A DNA stretch of 33,381 nucleotides from a virus. The DNA lies in the IMG/VR virus record IMGVR_UViG_3300010354_000315, positions 1 to 33,381 of that record. One strand, 5' to 3'. Position 1 is the stretch's first letter. Every line of letters starts with the position of its first letter. Position numbers and translations under genes: made by a program. Below, piece by piece: positions 14,246 through 21,804 of the stretch. The notes beneath the pieces were generated by a model. It saw only the letters and a program-made list of their open reading frames with translations. It searched no databases and was not told where the DNA came from.

Positions 14246-15727
14246 ATGGACCCCCGTAATCAAATGTTAACTGAGTCAACAAGACAAAAGTGGGACGCTA
14301 TCGTAAATCACGAAGCACTCCCAGAAATCAAGGACAATTATCGCAAGACAGTTACCACCATTCTTCTAGAGAATCAAGAGCGTGCTCTTCTCTCTGAGAA
14401 CGGCGTAACAGGCACCGGTCTAGGTGTAGTCGGTGGAGCATCAACCGCTGGCACAGGTCAAGGTATCGATGCTTTCGATCCAATTCTCATCAGCCTAGTT
14501 CGTCGTTCTATGCCAAATCTAATGGCTTACGACATTGCTGGCGTTCAACCAATGAATGGCCCAACAGGTCTAATCTTCGCAATGAAGACCAAATATGGTG
14601 CCGCTAACGCATCAACTGGTAGCCGTGGTACAAGCGAAGCACTATTCAAAGAAGCCGATTCTGGATTCTCTGGATACCGCAACGCTGCAAGCATCACCAA
14701 TGGTGCAGGTGGTAATACCACTCACTCAGGAAATATGGGTGATATTTTTGCTTCTGACACATTAGGTGCAGGTGCCGGTACTGATAAGGCTTTCGAGGCA
14801 GGTAACGGTATGGCAACAACAAGTGCTGAAAAATTAGGAAGCACTGGCACATTCAATGAAATGTCTTTCAGCATTGAGAAGACATCTGTAACTGCTAAGA
14901 GCCGTGCTCTAAAGGCAGAGTACACAACAGAACTCGCTCAAGACCTAAAGGCAGTACACGGTCTAGACGCTGAGACTGAACTTGCCAATATTCTCAGCAC
15001 CGAGATTCTTTTTGAAATCAATCGTGAACTAGTTAGAACTATTTACCAAGTTGCCCGTCTAGGTTGCCAACAAAGCGATCTAAACGGTAAGCAATCAGGT
15101 AAGGGTCTAAATGCTCACGGCGGTGGTGGCGTTTACGATCTAGAGTTAGACTCTGATGGTCGTTGGTCAGCCGAGAAGTTCCGTGGTTTAACTTTCCAAC
15201 TAGAAAGAGAAGCTAACGTAATCGGCGCAGATACCCGTCGCGGTAAGGCCAACTTTGCTGTAGTCTCTCCTGACGTTGCTGCAGCCCTCACAATGAGCGG
15301 TCTATTAGACTTCAGCCCAGCATTCAGCGGTGCACTAAACACCGATGTAAATGGTAACACCTTCGCTGGTACACTACACCAAGGCAGAATGAAGATCTAC
15401 ATTGATCCATATTCAATGCCAACTCACACCGAAAACTGGACACCAACAAACTTTGTTTGTGTAGGTTATAAGGGAACCAGCCCATATGACGCAGGTATTT
15501 TCTACTGCCCATACGTTCCACTACAAATGGTAAGAGCTGTTGATACCAGCACTTTCCAACCCAAGATTGGATTTAAGACCCGCTACGGCATGGTCAGCAA
15601 TCCATTCGTAACTACAACACTAACAGGTTCAACTCCAGACGGTGAAAACCTAACTGAAAGAGTTAACCAATACTACCGCATCTTCCGCGTAGACAACTTA
15701 CACGGTAATGATGCAACCCTCAGCTGA
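14246..15727 (+). CDS. 23: Major capsid protein gp23
   Basis: Forms the hexamers of the head shell. The 493 residues compare with 521 in T4. Recognisable parts include MLTESTRQKWDAIVNHEALP near the N-terminus, RRSMPNLMAYDIAGVQPMNGP at about 90-110, MSFSIEKTSVTAKSRALKAEY in the middle and KIGFKTRYGMVSNPF near the C-terminus. The N-terminal helical part is removed in the family by gp21; LSE at 49-51 before NGVTGTG is a plausible site by the (L/I)xE rule. Codon use differs from its neighbours: more C-ending codons (GAC, AAC, ATC, CGC) and higher GC, as expected of a very highly expressed gene. It ends in a double stop (TGATAG) followed by a terminator. Confidence 0.98.
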   Translation: MDPRNQMLTESTRQKWDAIVNHEALPEIKDNYRKTVTTILLENQERALLSENGVTGTGLGVVGGASTAGTGQGIDAFDPILISLVRRSMPNLMAYDIAGVQPMNGPTGLIFAMKTKYGAANASTGSRGTSEALFKEADSGFSGYRNAASITNGAGGNTTHSGNMGDIFASDTLGAGAGTDKAFEAGNGMATTSAEKLGSTGTFNEMSFSIEKTSVTAKSRALKAEYTTELAQDLKAVHGLDAETELANILSTEILFEINRELVRTIYQVARLGCQQSDLNGKQSGKGLNAHGGGGVYDLELDSDGRWSAEKFRGLTFQLEREANVIGADTRRGKANFAVVSPDVAAALTMSGLLDFSPAFSGALNTDVNGNTFAGTLHQGRMKIYIDPYSMPTHTENWTPTNFVCVGYKGTSPYDAGIFYCPYVPLQMVRAVDTSTFQPKIGFKTRYGMVSNPFVTTTLTGSTPDGENLTERVNQYYRIFRVDNLHGNDATLS

Positions 15728-15756
15728 TAGTTGAGGTTGTTTAAGGGGATTCATTA

Positions 15757-15790
15757 GAGTGGGCGGCTGGAAACAGCCGCCCACTTCTTT
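15757..15790 (+). terminator. Rho-independent terminator after the capsid gene
   Basis: A perfect stem, 15758-15769 (AGTGGGCGGCTG) paired with 15774-15785 (CAGCCGCCCACT), closes a GAAA tetraloop and is followed by a T-rich run (TTCTTTTA). The GC-rich stem stands out sharply from the AT-rich genome. It lies 30 bases after the capsid gene and before the next late promoter box. Confidence 0.95.
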
Positions 15791-15798
15791 TATAGATA
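15791..15798 (+). promoter_or_regulatory. Probable late promoter box (TATAGATA)
   Basis: One mismatch to TATAAATA. It begins immediately after the terminator and lies 16 bases before the next start, with AGGAG between. A terminator followed directly by a new promoter would set expression of the tail gene apart from that of the capsid gene. Confidence 0.6.
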
Positions 15799-15813
15799 CT
15801 TAGAGGAGTTCAT

Positions 15814-16362
15814 ATGGCATCAGAGATTGCAAAATCCGTAATAAGCAGACAACCACAAACTATAAATTCTTTACAATACAATCAATTTAGATTTGTATTA
15901 CATAGAACACCAAAAATAATATATTTTTGTCAAGAGGTTAAATTTCCTGGTTTGTCTATGAATACAATAGATCAACCAAATCCACTAGCATCGCCAATAA
16001 AAAGAACACCAAATAAAGTTGCATATGATAATCTAGAGTTGTCTTTTTTAGTTGCAGAAGATTTTAAAAATTGGTTAGAAATATATAATTGGATGCATAG
16101 AATTGTTCCAATAAAAAACTTTGACAATCAATATAAAGAAAAATCAAGTAATATTGTGCCAGATCCATCAGAAGTAAGATTTCAAGATGCCAGTTTAGTA
16201 TTGATGAATAGTGTTTCTAAAGGGTTTATGGAAGTAGTATTTACAAATTGTTTTCCCATAAGTCTTGGTGGTATAGACTTTTCAAGCACCGTTACAGATT
16301 CAAAACCAGTAGTTTGTGCTGTACAATTTGCGTTTTCAGGTTATACTATAAACAACGTATAA
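15814..16362 (+). CDS. Tail-tube-like protein (gp19 fold; position of gp3)
   Basis: Structural tail protein of 182 residues. The N-terminal pattern QFRFVLHRTPKIIYFCQEVK then PGLSMNTIDQPNP follows the layout of T4 gp19 (strand, FQC-like segment, PG, then a strand before the helix DFKNWLEIYNWM, T4 ARQKFVDW), and the C-terminus ends in a beta-strand (VVCAVQFAFSGYTI) as gp19 does. So it has a tail-tube fold but is distinct from the gp19 at the window start. In marine T4-like phages the gene between gp23 and uvsY is usually annotated as tail completion protein gp3, so that is a positional alternative. Ribosome site AGAGGAG precedes the start. Fold is moderately sure; exact role is not. Confidence 0.72.
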   Translation: MASEIAKSVISRQPQTINSLQYNQFRFVLHRTPKIIYFCQEVKFPGLSMNTIDQPNPLASPIKRTPNKVAYDNLELSFLVAEDFKNWLEIYNWMHRIVPIKNFDNQYKEKSSNIVPDPSEVRFQDASLVLMNSVSKGFMEVVFTNCFPISLGGIDFSSTVTDSKPVVCAVQFAFSGYTINNV

Positions 16363-16375
16363 CTGGAGATTTAAT

Positions 16376-16813
16376 ATGGATATTATGAAAATTCGTGATA
16401 TGGCTAAAGAAGATCTTCCTATTGATAATGAAAAATTAGATGTAGAGTCTTTGAATATTCCTCAATTACATGGAAAATATTTAAACATCTATCAAGATGA
16501 AAAAATAGTTCTTCATGGTCTAAAAATAGAACATCGAAAATTAAAAAAATTAAAATGGGAATATTATACTGGAAAATTAGACCAAGAAACTTTACAAAAA
16601 CTTGGTTGGGAACAGTTTGATTTAAAAATATTAAGACAAGATGTAGAACTTTATTTAGAAGCAGATGAAGATTTAATTGCATTAGAAAAAAAACTTTTAC
16701 TTCAAGACGAAAAAGTAGATTATTTACAATCTATCTTAAAGGCTTTAAATAATAGACAATTTCATATACGAGATGCTATTTCTTGGAGAAAGTTCATTAA
16801 TGGAGTAAACTAA
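16376..16813 (+). CDS. uvsY: UvsY recombination mediator
   Basis: Loads the UvsX recombinase on single-stranded DNA by displacing the gp32 binding protein; needed for recombination-dependent replication and repair. The 145 residues are close to T4 UvsY (137). The protein is almost all helical and charged, with the family-like segments LHGKYLNIYQDEKIVLHGLK and KKLKWEYYTGKL at 45-67 and the C-terminal RQFHIRDAISWRKFINGV. Its place between the tail gene and uvsW is the standard one. Ribosome site TGGAGA lies ahead of the start. UvsX itself is not in the window. Confidence 0.93.
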   Translation: MDIMKIRDMAKEDLPIDNEKLDVESLNIPQLHGKYLNIYQDEKIVLHGLKIEHRKLKKLKWEYYTGKLDQETLQKLGWEQFDLKILRQDVELYLEADEDLIALEKKLLLQDEKVDYLQSILKALNNRQFHIRDAISWRKFINGVN

Positions 16814-16816
16814 ATA
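16809..16816 (+). promoter_or_regulatory. Possible late promoter box (ACTAAATA)
   Basis: CTAAATACTATT at the end of uvsY, overlapping its stop, seven bases before the uvsW start. It has the TAAATA core of the late box. In T4 uvsW is a late gene, which favours a real promoter, but spacing would leave almost no leader. Confidence 0.4.
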
Positions 16817-16823
16817 CTATTAG

Positions 16824-18317
16824 ATGTGTGACTTGAAGATTTCCAACATAGATTCTGTTTTTATAAAGGTTGATTGTGATGCAGGATACGCTAAAGAACT
16901 TTCAGATTTCTTTACGTTCACAGTCCCTGGGCATAAATTTATGCCTGCTTTTAGAAAGAAGATGTGGGATGGGAAAATCAAACTCTTCAATCTCTACAAG
17001 AGAGAAATCTACGCGGGACTTTATGACTATGTTGTGCAGTTTGCAAAGGATAGATCATATACGGTTGAGGAACCCCAAATTCAACCAAAAACTAGAATAT
17101 CTTTTGAACAAATCACAGAATATGTCACCTCCCTCAATCCGCACGCAGCAGGAAGCGTCCTAACTCCTCATAAACACCAATTAGAGGCCATTACACAAGC
17201 AATAAACAGCGATAGGTGTTTATTATTATCTCCTACTGCTTCTGGAAAGAGTTTAATAATATATGCTCTTTGCAGATATTATTTAGAAAAAATAAACCCC
17301 AAAAAGAAAATATTAATTATAGTTCCTACTATATCTTTAGTTTCACAGATGTATTCTGATTTTATGGAATATTCATCAAAAAGTAAATGGAAAGCCAGAG
17401 ATTTTTGTCATAAAATTCATGGTGGGCAAGATAAAGAATCTAATAAAAAAATAATTATATCAACGTGGCAAAGCATTTATAAAATGCCAAACAAATATTT
17501 TGAACAATTTGAAGCTGTGTTTGGTGATGAGTGCCACCTATTTAAATCAAAATCTTTAGCGTCAATAATGACTAAGTTAAAAGACTGCCCTTATAGAATA
17601 GGAACAACAGGAACTCTTGATGGGTCATTTACACATAAATTGGTTATAGAGGGATTATTTGGACGTGTATATAAAGTAGTAAGTACAAAAGAACTAATGG
17701 AAAAGAAAATACTTTCTAGTTTAAATATAGATTGTATTCTTTTAAATCACGATGACACCAGTAAAAATTTAGTTAAAAAAATGAAATACGCAGAAGAAAT
17801 TGACTGGTTAATTTCAAATACAGATAGAAATGAATTTATATGTAAATTGGCTAGTTCTTTAAAAGGAAACACACTAATACTATTCCAATTTGTAGAAAAA
17901 CATGGAAAAATTTTACACGAAATATTAAAGAAAAATAATCCAAACAGAAAAATTTATTTTATTTATGGTGCAACTGATGCAGATATGAGAGAATCTGTAA
18001 GAAAGGTTGTTGAAAAACAGGATAATTCTATTATAATAGCATCATATGGAACATTTTCTACTGGTGTAAGTATCAGAAGACTAAATAATATCGTATTCTC
18101 TTCTCCATCAAAAAGCAGAATACGGGTACTACAGAGTATAGGAAGACAACTTAGAAAATCTGAGTTTAAAGATATGGCTAAGTTGTATGATATTGCTGAT
18201 GATTTGAAATGGAAGTCTCACACAAATCACACACTTAGACATTTTAATGAGCGAATTAAAATTTATGAGTCTGAGAAATTTGATTACAAAATTATTAAAA
18301 TTCCTCTGGGAGCATAA
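16824..18317 (+). CDS. uvsW: UvsW helicase
   Basis: Superfamily 2 ATPase that unwinds branched DNA and R-loops, switching replication from origin-dependent to recombination-dependent mode. The 497 residues match T4 (503) from end to end: N-terminal DNA-recognition domain (FMPAFRKKMWDGKIKLFN, 39-56), Walker A SPTASGKS with Lys142, motif Ia IIVPTISLVSQM, DECH box at 235-238, motif III GTTGTLDGS, and motif V/VI ASYGTFSTGVSIRRL followed by LQSIGRQLRKS. All catalytic motifs are intact. The next gene starts at the base after its stop, so the two are co-translated. Confidence 0.97.
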   Translation: MCDLKISNIDSVFIKVDCDAGYAKELSDFFTFTVPGHKFMPAFRKKMWDGKIKLFNLYKREIYAGLYDYVVQFAKDRSYTVEEPQIQPKTRISFEQITEYVTSLNPHAAGSVLTPHKHQLEAITQAINSDRCLLLSPTASGKSLIIYALCRYYLEKINPKKKILIIVPTISLVSQMYSDFMEYSSKSKWKARDFCHKIHGGQDKESNKKIIISTWQSIYKMPNKYFEQFEAVFGDECHLFKSKSLASIMTKLKDCPYRIGTTGTLDGSFTHKLVIEGLFGRVYKVVSTKELMEKKILSSLNIDCILLNHDDTSKNLVKKMKYAEEIDWLISNTDRNEFICKLASSLKGNTLILFQFVEKHGKILHEILKKNNPNRKIYFIYGATDADMRESVRKVVEKQDNSIIIASYGTFSTGVSIRRLNNIVFSSPSKSRIRVLQSIGRQLRKSEFKDMAKLYDIADDLKWKSHTNHTLRHFNERIKIYESEKFDYKIIKIPLGA

Positions 18318-18932
18318 ATGAATAATAATTATAAAATAGTAAAGTTAAAATCAGGTGAAACATTAATCTGCAAATTGGGTAAAATAAAAGACAAAACTAT
18401 AGTTCTAGAAAGACCTATGGTTTTTAAATCTATACCTCTTCCTAATAATCCGATGTTGTTTGGAGCAGAAGCACTTATTATGAAAAATTGGTTAGAATTT
18501 TCTATAGATAAAAACGTAGAAATACCAATAGATCATATCGCTGCTTTACTAAAACCAGATGTAATGATTTCTGGTTGTTATGATATGGAAAAAGAAAAAG
18601 AAGATAATCCTGAATACAAACAACAATTGTTGGAAAAAATGAAACAAGAATTACAAGATAATAATTCTCCCCAAGGATTACCAGAAAAATTAAATATAAA
18701 TTTTAATGTACCTAATGATATGATACCGGAAGTTTTAGATGCTCTAGGGATCGATGTAGATCTTCCAGAAGAAGACGATATTATCTTTGAAGATGAAGAG
18801 CCTTTTCTTCCCCCTAAACCCAAAAAGAACAAGAAGAAAACCAAAGATAAAAAGAAAGATAGTAAAAGTGCAGATTCTGATTGGGGAAATAATTGGTCTG
18901 ATTGGCCAGCAGATCCACACGACTATCTGTAA
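18318..18932 (+). CDS. Conserved phage protein with a possible Sm-like N-terminal domain
   Basis: Function unknown. The first 90 residues (NYKIVKLKSGETLICKLGKI, then IVLERPMVF) have the strand-turn pattern of small beta-barrel Sm/LSm folds, where a GETL-type strand is followed by a basic-hydrophobic one; similar proteins follow uvsW in marine T4-like phages as I recall. The second part is acidic with PNDMIPEVLDALGI, then a Pro/Lys-rich, likely disordered tail ending WGNNWSDWPADPHDY with aromatic residues, which might bind a partner such as the clamp. It starts one base after uvsW and precedes the promoter of gp55. The Sm-like call is weak. Confidence 0.6.
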   Translation: MNNNYKIVKLKSGETLICKLGKIKDKTIVLERPMVFKSIPLPNNPMLFGAEALIMKNWLEFSIDKNVEIPIDHIAALLKPDVMISGCYDMEKEKEDNPEYKQQLLEKMKQELQDNNSPQGLPEKLNINFNVPNDMIPEVLDALGIDVDLPEEDDIIFEDEEPFLPPKPKKNKKKTKDKKKDSKSADSDWGNNWSDWPADPHDYL

Positions 18933-18950
18933 TTAGATTTAGCCTTTGCT

Positions 18951-18972
18951 GACTTACACAGTCAAGTGTAAT
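18951..18972 (+). repeat. Two overlapping small inverted repeats between the Sm-like gene and gp55
   Basis: TGACT (18951-18955) pairs with AGTCA (18961-18965), and TTACAC (18955-18960) pairs with GTGTAA (18967-18972). The two hairpins are mutually exclusive. There is no T run, so this is not a standard terminator. The rest of the 119-base gap holds the promoter described next. Confidence 0.45.
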
Positions 18973-19000
18973 ACCAAAAATTCATCTGTCAAGAACATAC

Positions 19001-19028
19001 TTGCAAACATCAAATTTTGATGTATAAT
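19001..19028 (+). promoter_or_regulatory. Host sigma70-type promoter with a palindrome in its spacer, upstream of gp55
   Basis: TTGCAA (19001-19006) and TATAAT (19023-19028) are separated by 16 bases; transcription would start near 19035, giving a leader of about 17 bases with AGGAG at 19041. The spacer contains ACATCAAA-T-TTTGATGT (19008-19024), a perfect 8-base-arm palindrome that overlaps the first bases of the -10. This would suit an early or middle promoter used by host polymerase before gp55 exists. Confidence 0.75.
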
Positions 19029-19051
19029 CTGTGGATATTAAGGAGTATAAC

Positions 19052-19639
19052 ATGGGCCGAAAAAAGAAACAAAAAACAACAGAAGAAAAAATAAAACCAC
19101 AACCAAAAACTAAAAAAGAACATTATATAGACAATAAATTGTTCTATAAAGAGATGGTTGACTGGAAGAAAAAATTTAAAGAAGCTCAAGAGATGGATGA
19201 GCCTGCCCCTCCTGTATCAGAATATATTGCAATGTGTTTCTTTCATATTGCAGAAAATTTAGCAAAAAAACCCAACTTTGTAAACTATCCCTTTAAAGAG
19301 GATATGATTGGGGATGGAATAGAAAATTGCCTGATGTATTGTAGCAATTTTAATCCCAGAAAATCTAAAAATCCATTTTCGTATTTTACACAAATAATAT
19401 ATTACGCATTTCTTCGTAAGATTCAAAAAGAAAAAAAACAAAATTATATAAAATATAAATTTTTAGAATCACAAGATAAAGAAGGAAACTTCACAGAGTT
19501 CCTGAAGTTATTAGGAATAAATGAAGAAGAGGGTGAGATGTATAAGAGAATGTCTGAAGAAAAGGAAAAAGAAAAAGTAAAAAAGAAAAGAAAAAGCAAG
19601 AAAAAAATAAACACTCTTATAGAGGATACCGATGAGTAA
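19052..19639 (+). CDS. 55: Late sigma factor gp55
   Basis: Directs host RNA polymerase to TATAAATA late promoters and, with the gp45 clamp, couples late transcription to replication. The 195 residues compare with 185 in T4. The centre matches the family: YPFKEDMIGDGIENCLMY, then NFNPRKSKNPFSYFTQIIYYAFLR and RKIQKEKKQNYIKYK, equivalent to sigma region 2. T4 has the same NFNPEKSNNPFGYFTQ pattern. A GTG at 19031 is in frame, but AGGAG at 19041 fixes the start at 19052. Lys-rich ends (first 30 residues and 165-190) flank the core. The start is close behind a host-type promoter, fitting early or middle expression. Confidence 0.95.
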   Translation: MGRKKKQKTTEEKIKPQPKTKKEHYIDNKLFYKEMVDWKKKFKEAQEMDEPAPPVSEYIAMCFFHIAENLAKKPNFVNYPFKEDMIGDGIENCLMYCSNFNPRKSKNPFSYFTQIIYYAFLRKIQKEKKQNYIKYKFLESQDKEGNFTEFLKLLGINEEEGEMYKRMSEEKEKEKVKKKRKSKKKINTLIEDTDE

Positions 19640-20675
19640 AGTTGCTTTTATAACTGATACACATTTTGGTGCTCGTAACGATTCTCCTTTATTTGTGGAA
19701 TACTTTCTGTCCTTTTTAGAAGGACAGTTTTTTCCCTATTTAAAGGCCAATAATATCAAAACAATCGTTCATCTTGGAGATCTGATGGATCGTAGAAAGT
19801 TTGTAAACTTCTTTGTCCTATCTCAAGTTAAGACTAGATTTATAGATTATTTAAAAAAGAATGAAATACAATTTCACTGTATCATCGGAAATCATGATAC
19901 TTTTTTTAAAAACACAAATGATTTAAATTCTGTAAAAGAATTGTTTGGCGATGACGGTATTCATATTTACGATAAACCAACATGCAAATCTATTGAAGGA
20001 TTTGATTTTGCAATTGTTCCTTGGATAAACAAAGAAAATGAAAAAGAATGTCTTGATTTTATCAAGACCGCTAAAGCAGATATATGTCTTGGGCATTTTG
20101 AATTATATGGTTACGAAATCATGAGAGGCATTCCGCACGAAGACGGAATGGATCCAAGCATATTATCTAGATTTGAAATGGTTCTGAGTGGCCATTTTCA
20201 TGTAAAACATAGTAAAGAAAACGTTCATTATCTGGGAACACCGTATCAGATAACATTCAATGATCTAGGTCAAAAAAAGGGATTCTATGTCTTTGATACT
20301 GAAACTCGTAATTTAGAATTTATAGAAAATGAAAAAAAATTATTCTACAGTATTCGTTATAATGATGTCGAATATGATATGTTAACTTTAGATTTTGAAC
20401 GTTATAGAAATTGTTTTATGCGTGTCATAGTTGAAAAGAAAACAAACAAATTAATGTTTGATGAATATATTAACAGATTAAATGCAGTAGAAGTTTCTGA
20501 ATTAAATATTATAGAATCATTTGGGGAAATAAAACAAGAACAAGTTGACATTGACACAACTAAGGATACACTAAGCATCATTAACGATGAAATTGATCGT
20601 ATGAACGAAGTACCTAATAAAAATAAACTTAAAACTATCATTCATACGCTTTATCTGGAGAGTCTTTCACAATGA
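19632..20675 (+). CDS. 47: Recombination endonuclease subunit gp47 (SbcD/Mre11 type)
   Basis: Nuclease subunit of the gp46/gp47 complex, which resects DNA ends to make 3' single strands for UvsX. The 347 residues are near T4 gp47 (339). Metallophosphoesterase motifs are intact: DTHFG (Asp9, His11), GDLMDRR (Asp50), GNHD (Asn87-Asp89), LGHFELYG and LSGHFHVKH. It overlaps the gp55 end by eight bases and the next start by four (ATGA), so it is part of a tight operon. The gp46 partner is two genes downstream. Confidence 0.97.
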   Translation: MSKVAFITDTHFGARNDSPLFVEYFLSFLEGQFFPYLKANNIKTIVHLGDLMDRRKFVNFFVLSQVKTRFIDYLKKNEIQFHCIIGNHDTFFKNTNDLNSVKELFGDDGIHIYDKPTCKSIEGFDFAIVPWINKENEKECLDFIKTAKADICLGHFELYGYEIMRGIPHEDGMDPSILSRFEMVLSGHFHVKHSKENVHYLGTPYQITFNDLGQKKGFYVFDTETRNLEFIENEKKLFYSIRYNDVEYDMLTLDFERYRNCFMRVIVEKKTNKLMFDEYINRLNAVEVSELNIIESFGEIKQEQVDIDTTKDTLSIINDEIDRMNEVPNKNKLKTIIHTLYLESLSQ

Positions 20676-21292
20676 ATATTTTTGCTGTACACGATAATCC
20701 CATAATTTCTGCACAACAACTATGCGATAAGCATGTGGTTAAAATGATCGTTGAAAGTTGTCAGTTGCTTTCGACTGCTCATCGTCTTCTTGACGGCTAT
20801 GAAGATCGTGAAAAAACTAAATCAGGCAAAACTCGTAAAATTTATAGAATGCATGATCCAGAAATGGAATCAAAACTTTGTAAGTTTGTTATGCCTAATC
20901 ATCCCTGTGCAATCTGGGCAAGAGAAACAACATCAAACTATATCTGGCTTTCTAAACACACTCTAGGGCTGTGTGGAGAATATACTGATAGATATAATAA
21001 AATTCACTCTATGGAACCTCTTGCTTTACTTCTAAATGAAAAATTGCCAAATAATATTCCAGTGGATGAATTAACCGAATTCGTTCAGGCAATGCCAACA
21101 CAATACAAAATGCCCAATCCAATTTTAGGATATCGGTACTATTATTGTTATGAAAAATCTAGATTTGCCACTTGGAAAAACTCAAAATGTCCAGATTGGT
21201 ATGTAAATTTACATGATATTAAAGAAATGGTTAAACAAAGTCCAATCGAAGTTGAAATCAATGCACCAACGCTAATAAAGTCTGGATTATAA
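20672..21292 (+). CDS. Conserved phage hypothetical protein, 206 residues
   Basis: The start overlaps the gp47 stop (ATGA) and TGGAGAG precedes it. The beginning MNIFAVHDNPIISAQQLCDK then HVVKMIVESCQLLSTAHR is a pattern I recall from many marine phages and bacteria, with unknown function. His, Cys and Trp residues recur (CDKHVVKM, STAHRLLDG, NHPCAIWARE, KHTLGLCGEY, FATWKNSKCPDWY), which suggests an enzyme or metal-binding fold. It has sometimes been annotated as a pyrimidine-dimer glycosylase, but I see no convincing match to T4 DenV, so I do not assign that. Its place between the two recombination nuclease subunits hints at DNA repair or nucleotide metabolism. Confidence 0.75.
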   Translation: MNIFAVHDNPIISAQQLCDKHVVKMIVESCQLLSTAHRLLDGYEDREKTKSGKTRKIYRMHDPEMESKLCKFVMPNHPCAIWARETTSNYIWLSKHTLGLCGEYTDRYNKIHSMEPLALLLNEKLPNNIPVDELTEFVQAMPTQYKMPNPILGYRYYYCYEKSRFATWKNSKCPDWYVNLHDIKEMVKQSPIEVEINAPTLIKSGL

Positions 21293-21295
21293 ATA
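21288..21295 (+). promoter_or_regulatory. Late promoter box TATAAATA inside the recombination gene block
   Basis: Exact late box overlapping the previous stop, eight bases before the ATG at 21303. A transcript would begin at or within a couple of bases of this ATG, giving almost no leader, unless read-through from upstream also supplies the message. It is the only exact late box in the gp55 to gp62 stretch and marks the next gene as late. Confidence 0.65.
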
Positions 21296-21302
21296 TACAA
21301 GT

Positions 21303-21794
21303 ATGAACGATAATATTTTCTCAAAATACAAAGACATATTAGAGAAAGAGACTCTAATACAGATAGAGGAACAAGATAATTGTATATCAATACAATGTCC
21401 AGAATCTGTTCATTTGTCTTTGTTAGAAATGCTAGATGATGAATTTTTTGATTATAATGAAACAGAAAATGGGGTTGAAATAGTCGATTCTTCTTTTGAA
21501 GAACTATTAGAAATTATCGAAGAATGTGATTTTTACAACTTTTTGACTGAGGCATCTGCTCAAAGAAAAATAGTTATTAGAGCAGGAAGACGAAGAGTAA
21601 TTTTTAAATGTCCTCCTGGATATAAAAGAATTAAAAGAACGTGTAGAAAACGACCTTCATCCGAGTTAGCAAAACTGAAAAGAAGAGCAAGAAAAGCTGC
21701 AAGAAAATCAAGAGGAAAAAGAGCACGGGCAATAAAAAGAAGAAAGGTTTCTCTAAGAAAGAGGAGAGGGATACCTAAGCCAAAACACAAGTGA
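21303..21794 (+). CDS. Putative packaged basic head protein with a gp21 cleavage site
   Basis: No named family, but two clear halves. Residues 1-83 are acidic and end in FLTE; residues 84-163 are extremely basic (RKIVIRAGRRR, CPPGYKRIKRTCRK, then almost continuous Lys/Arg/Ala to the end). Leu81-Thr82-Glu83 followed by Ala84 is an exact (L/I)xE|A site of the T4 prohead protease gp21. T4 internal proteins I-III are built this way: a short leader sends them into the prohead core, gp21 removes it, and the mature basic protein stays with the DNA. The leader here is longer than T4's. The late promoter box directly upstream fits a head protein lying among early genes. Role is inference; the site and charge split are seen. 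Confidence 0.72.
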   Translation: MNDNIFSKYKDILEKETLIQIEEQDNCISIQCPESVHLSLLEMLDDEFFDYNETENGVEIVDSSFEELLEIIEECDFYNFLTEASAQRKIVIRAGRRRVIFKCPPGYKRIKRTCRKRPSSELAKLKRRARKAARKSRGKRARAIKRRKVSLRKRRGIPKPKHK

Positions 21795-21804
21795 ATTTTA
21801 AATT

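Noticed and set aside
18951-18972. Inverted repeats considered as a terminator
   Set aside because: Stems are only 5-6 bases, AT-rich, and lack a following T run.
20672-21292. Pyrimidine-dimer glycosylase assignment
   Set aside because: No convincing resemblance to the T4 DenV sequence or its active-site N-terminus, so left as a conserved hypothetical protein.
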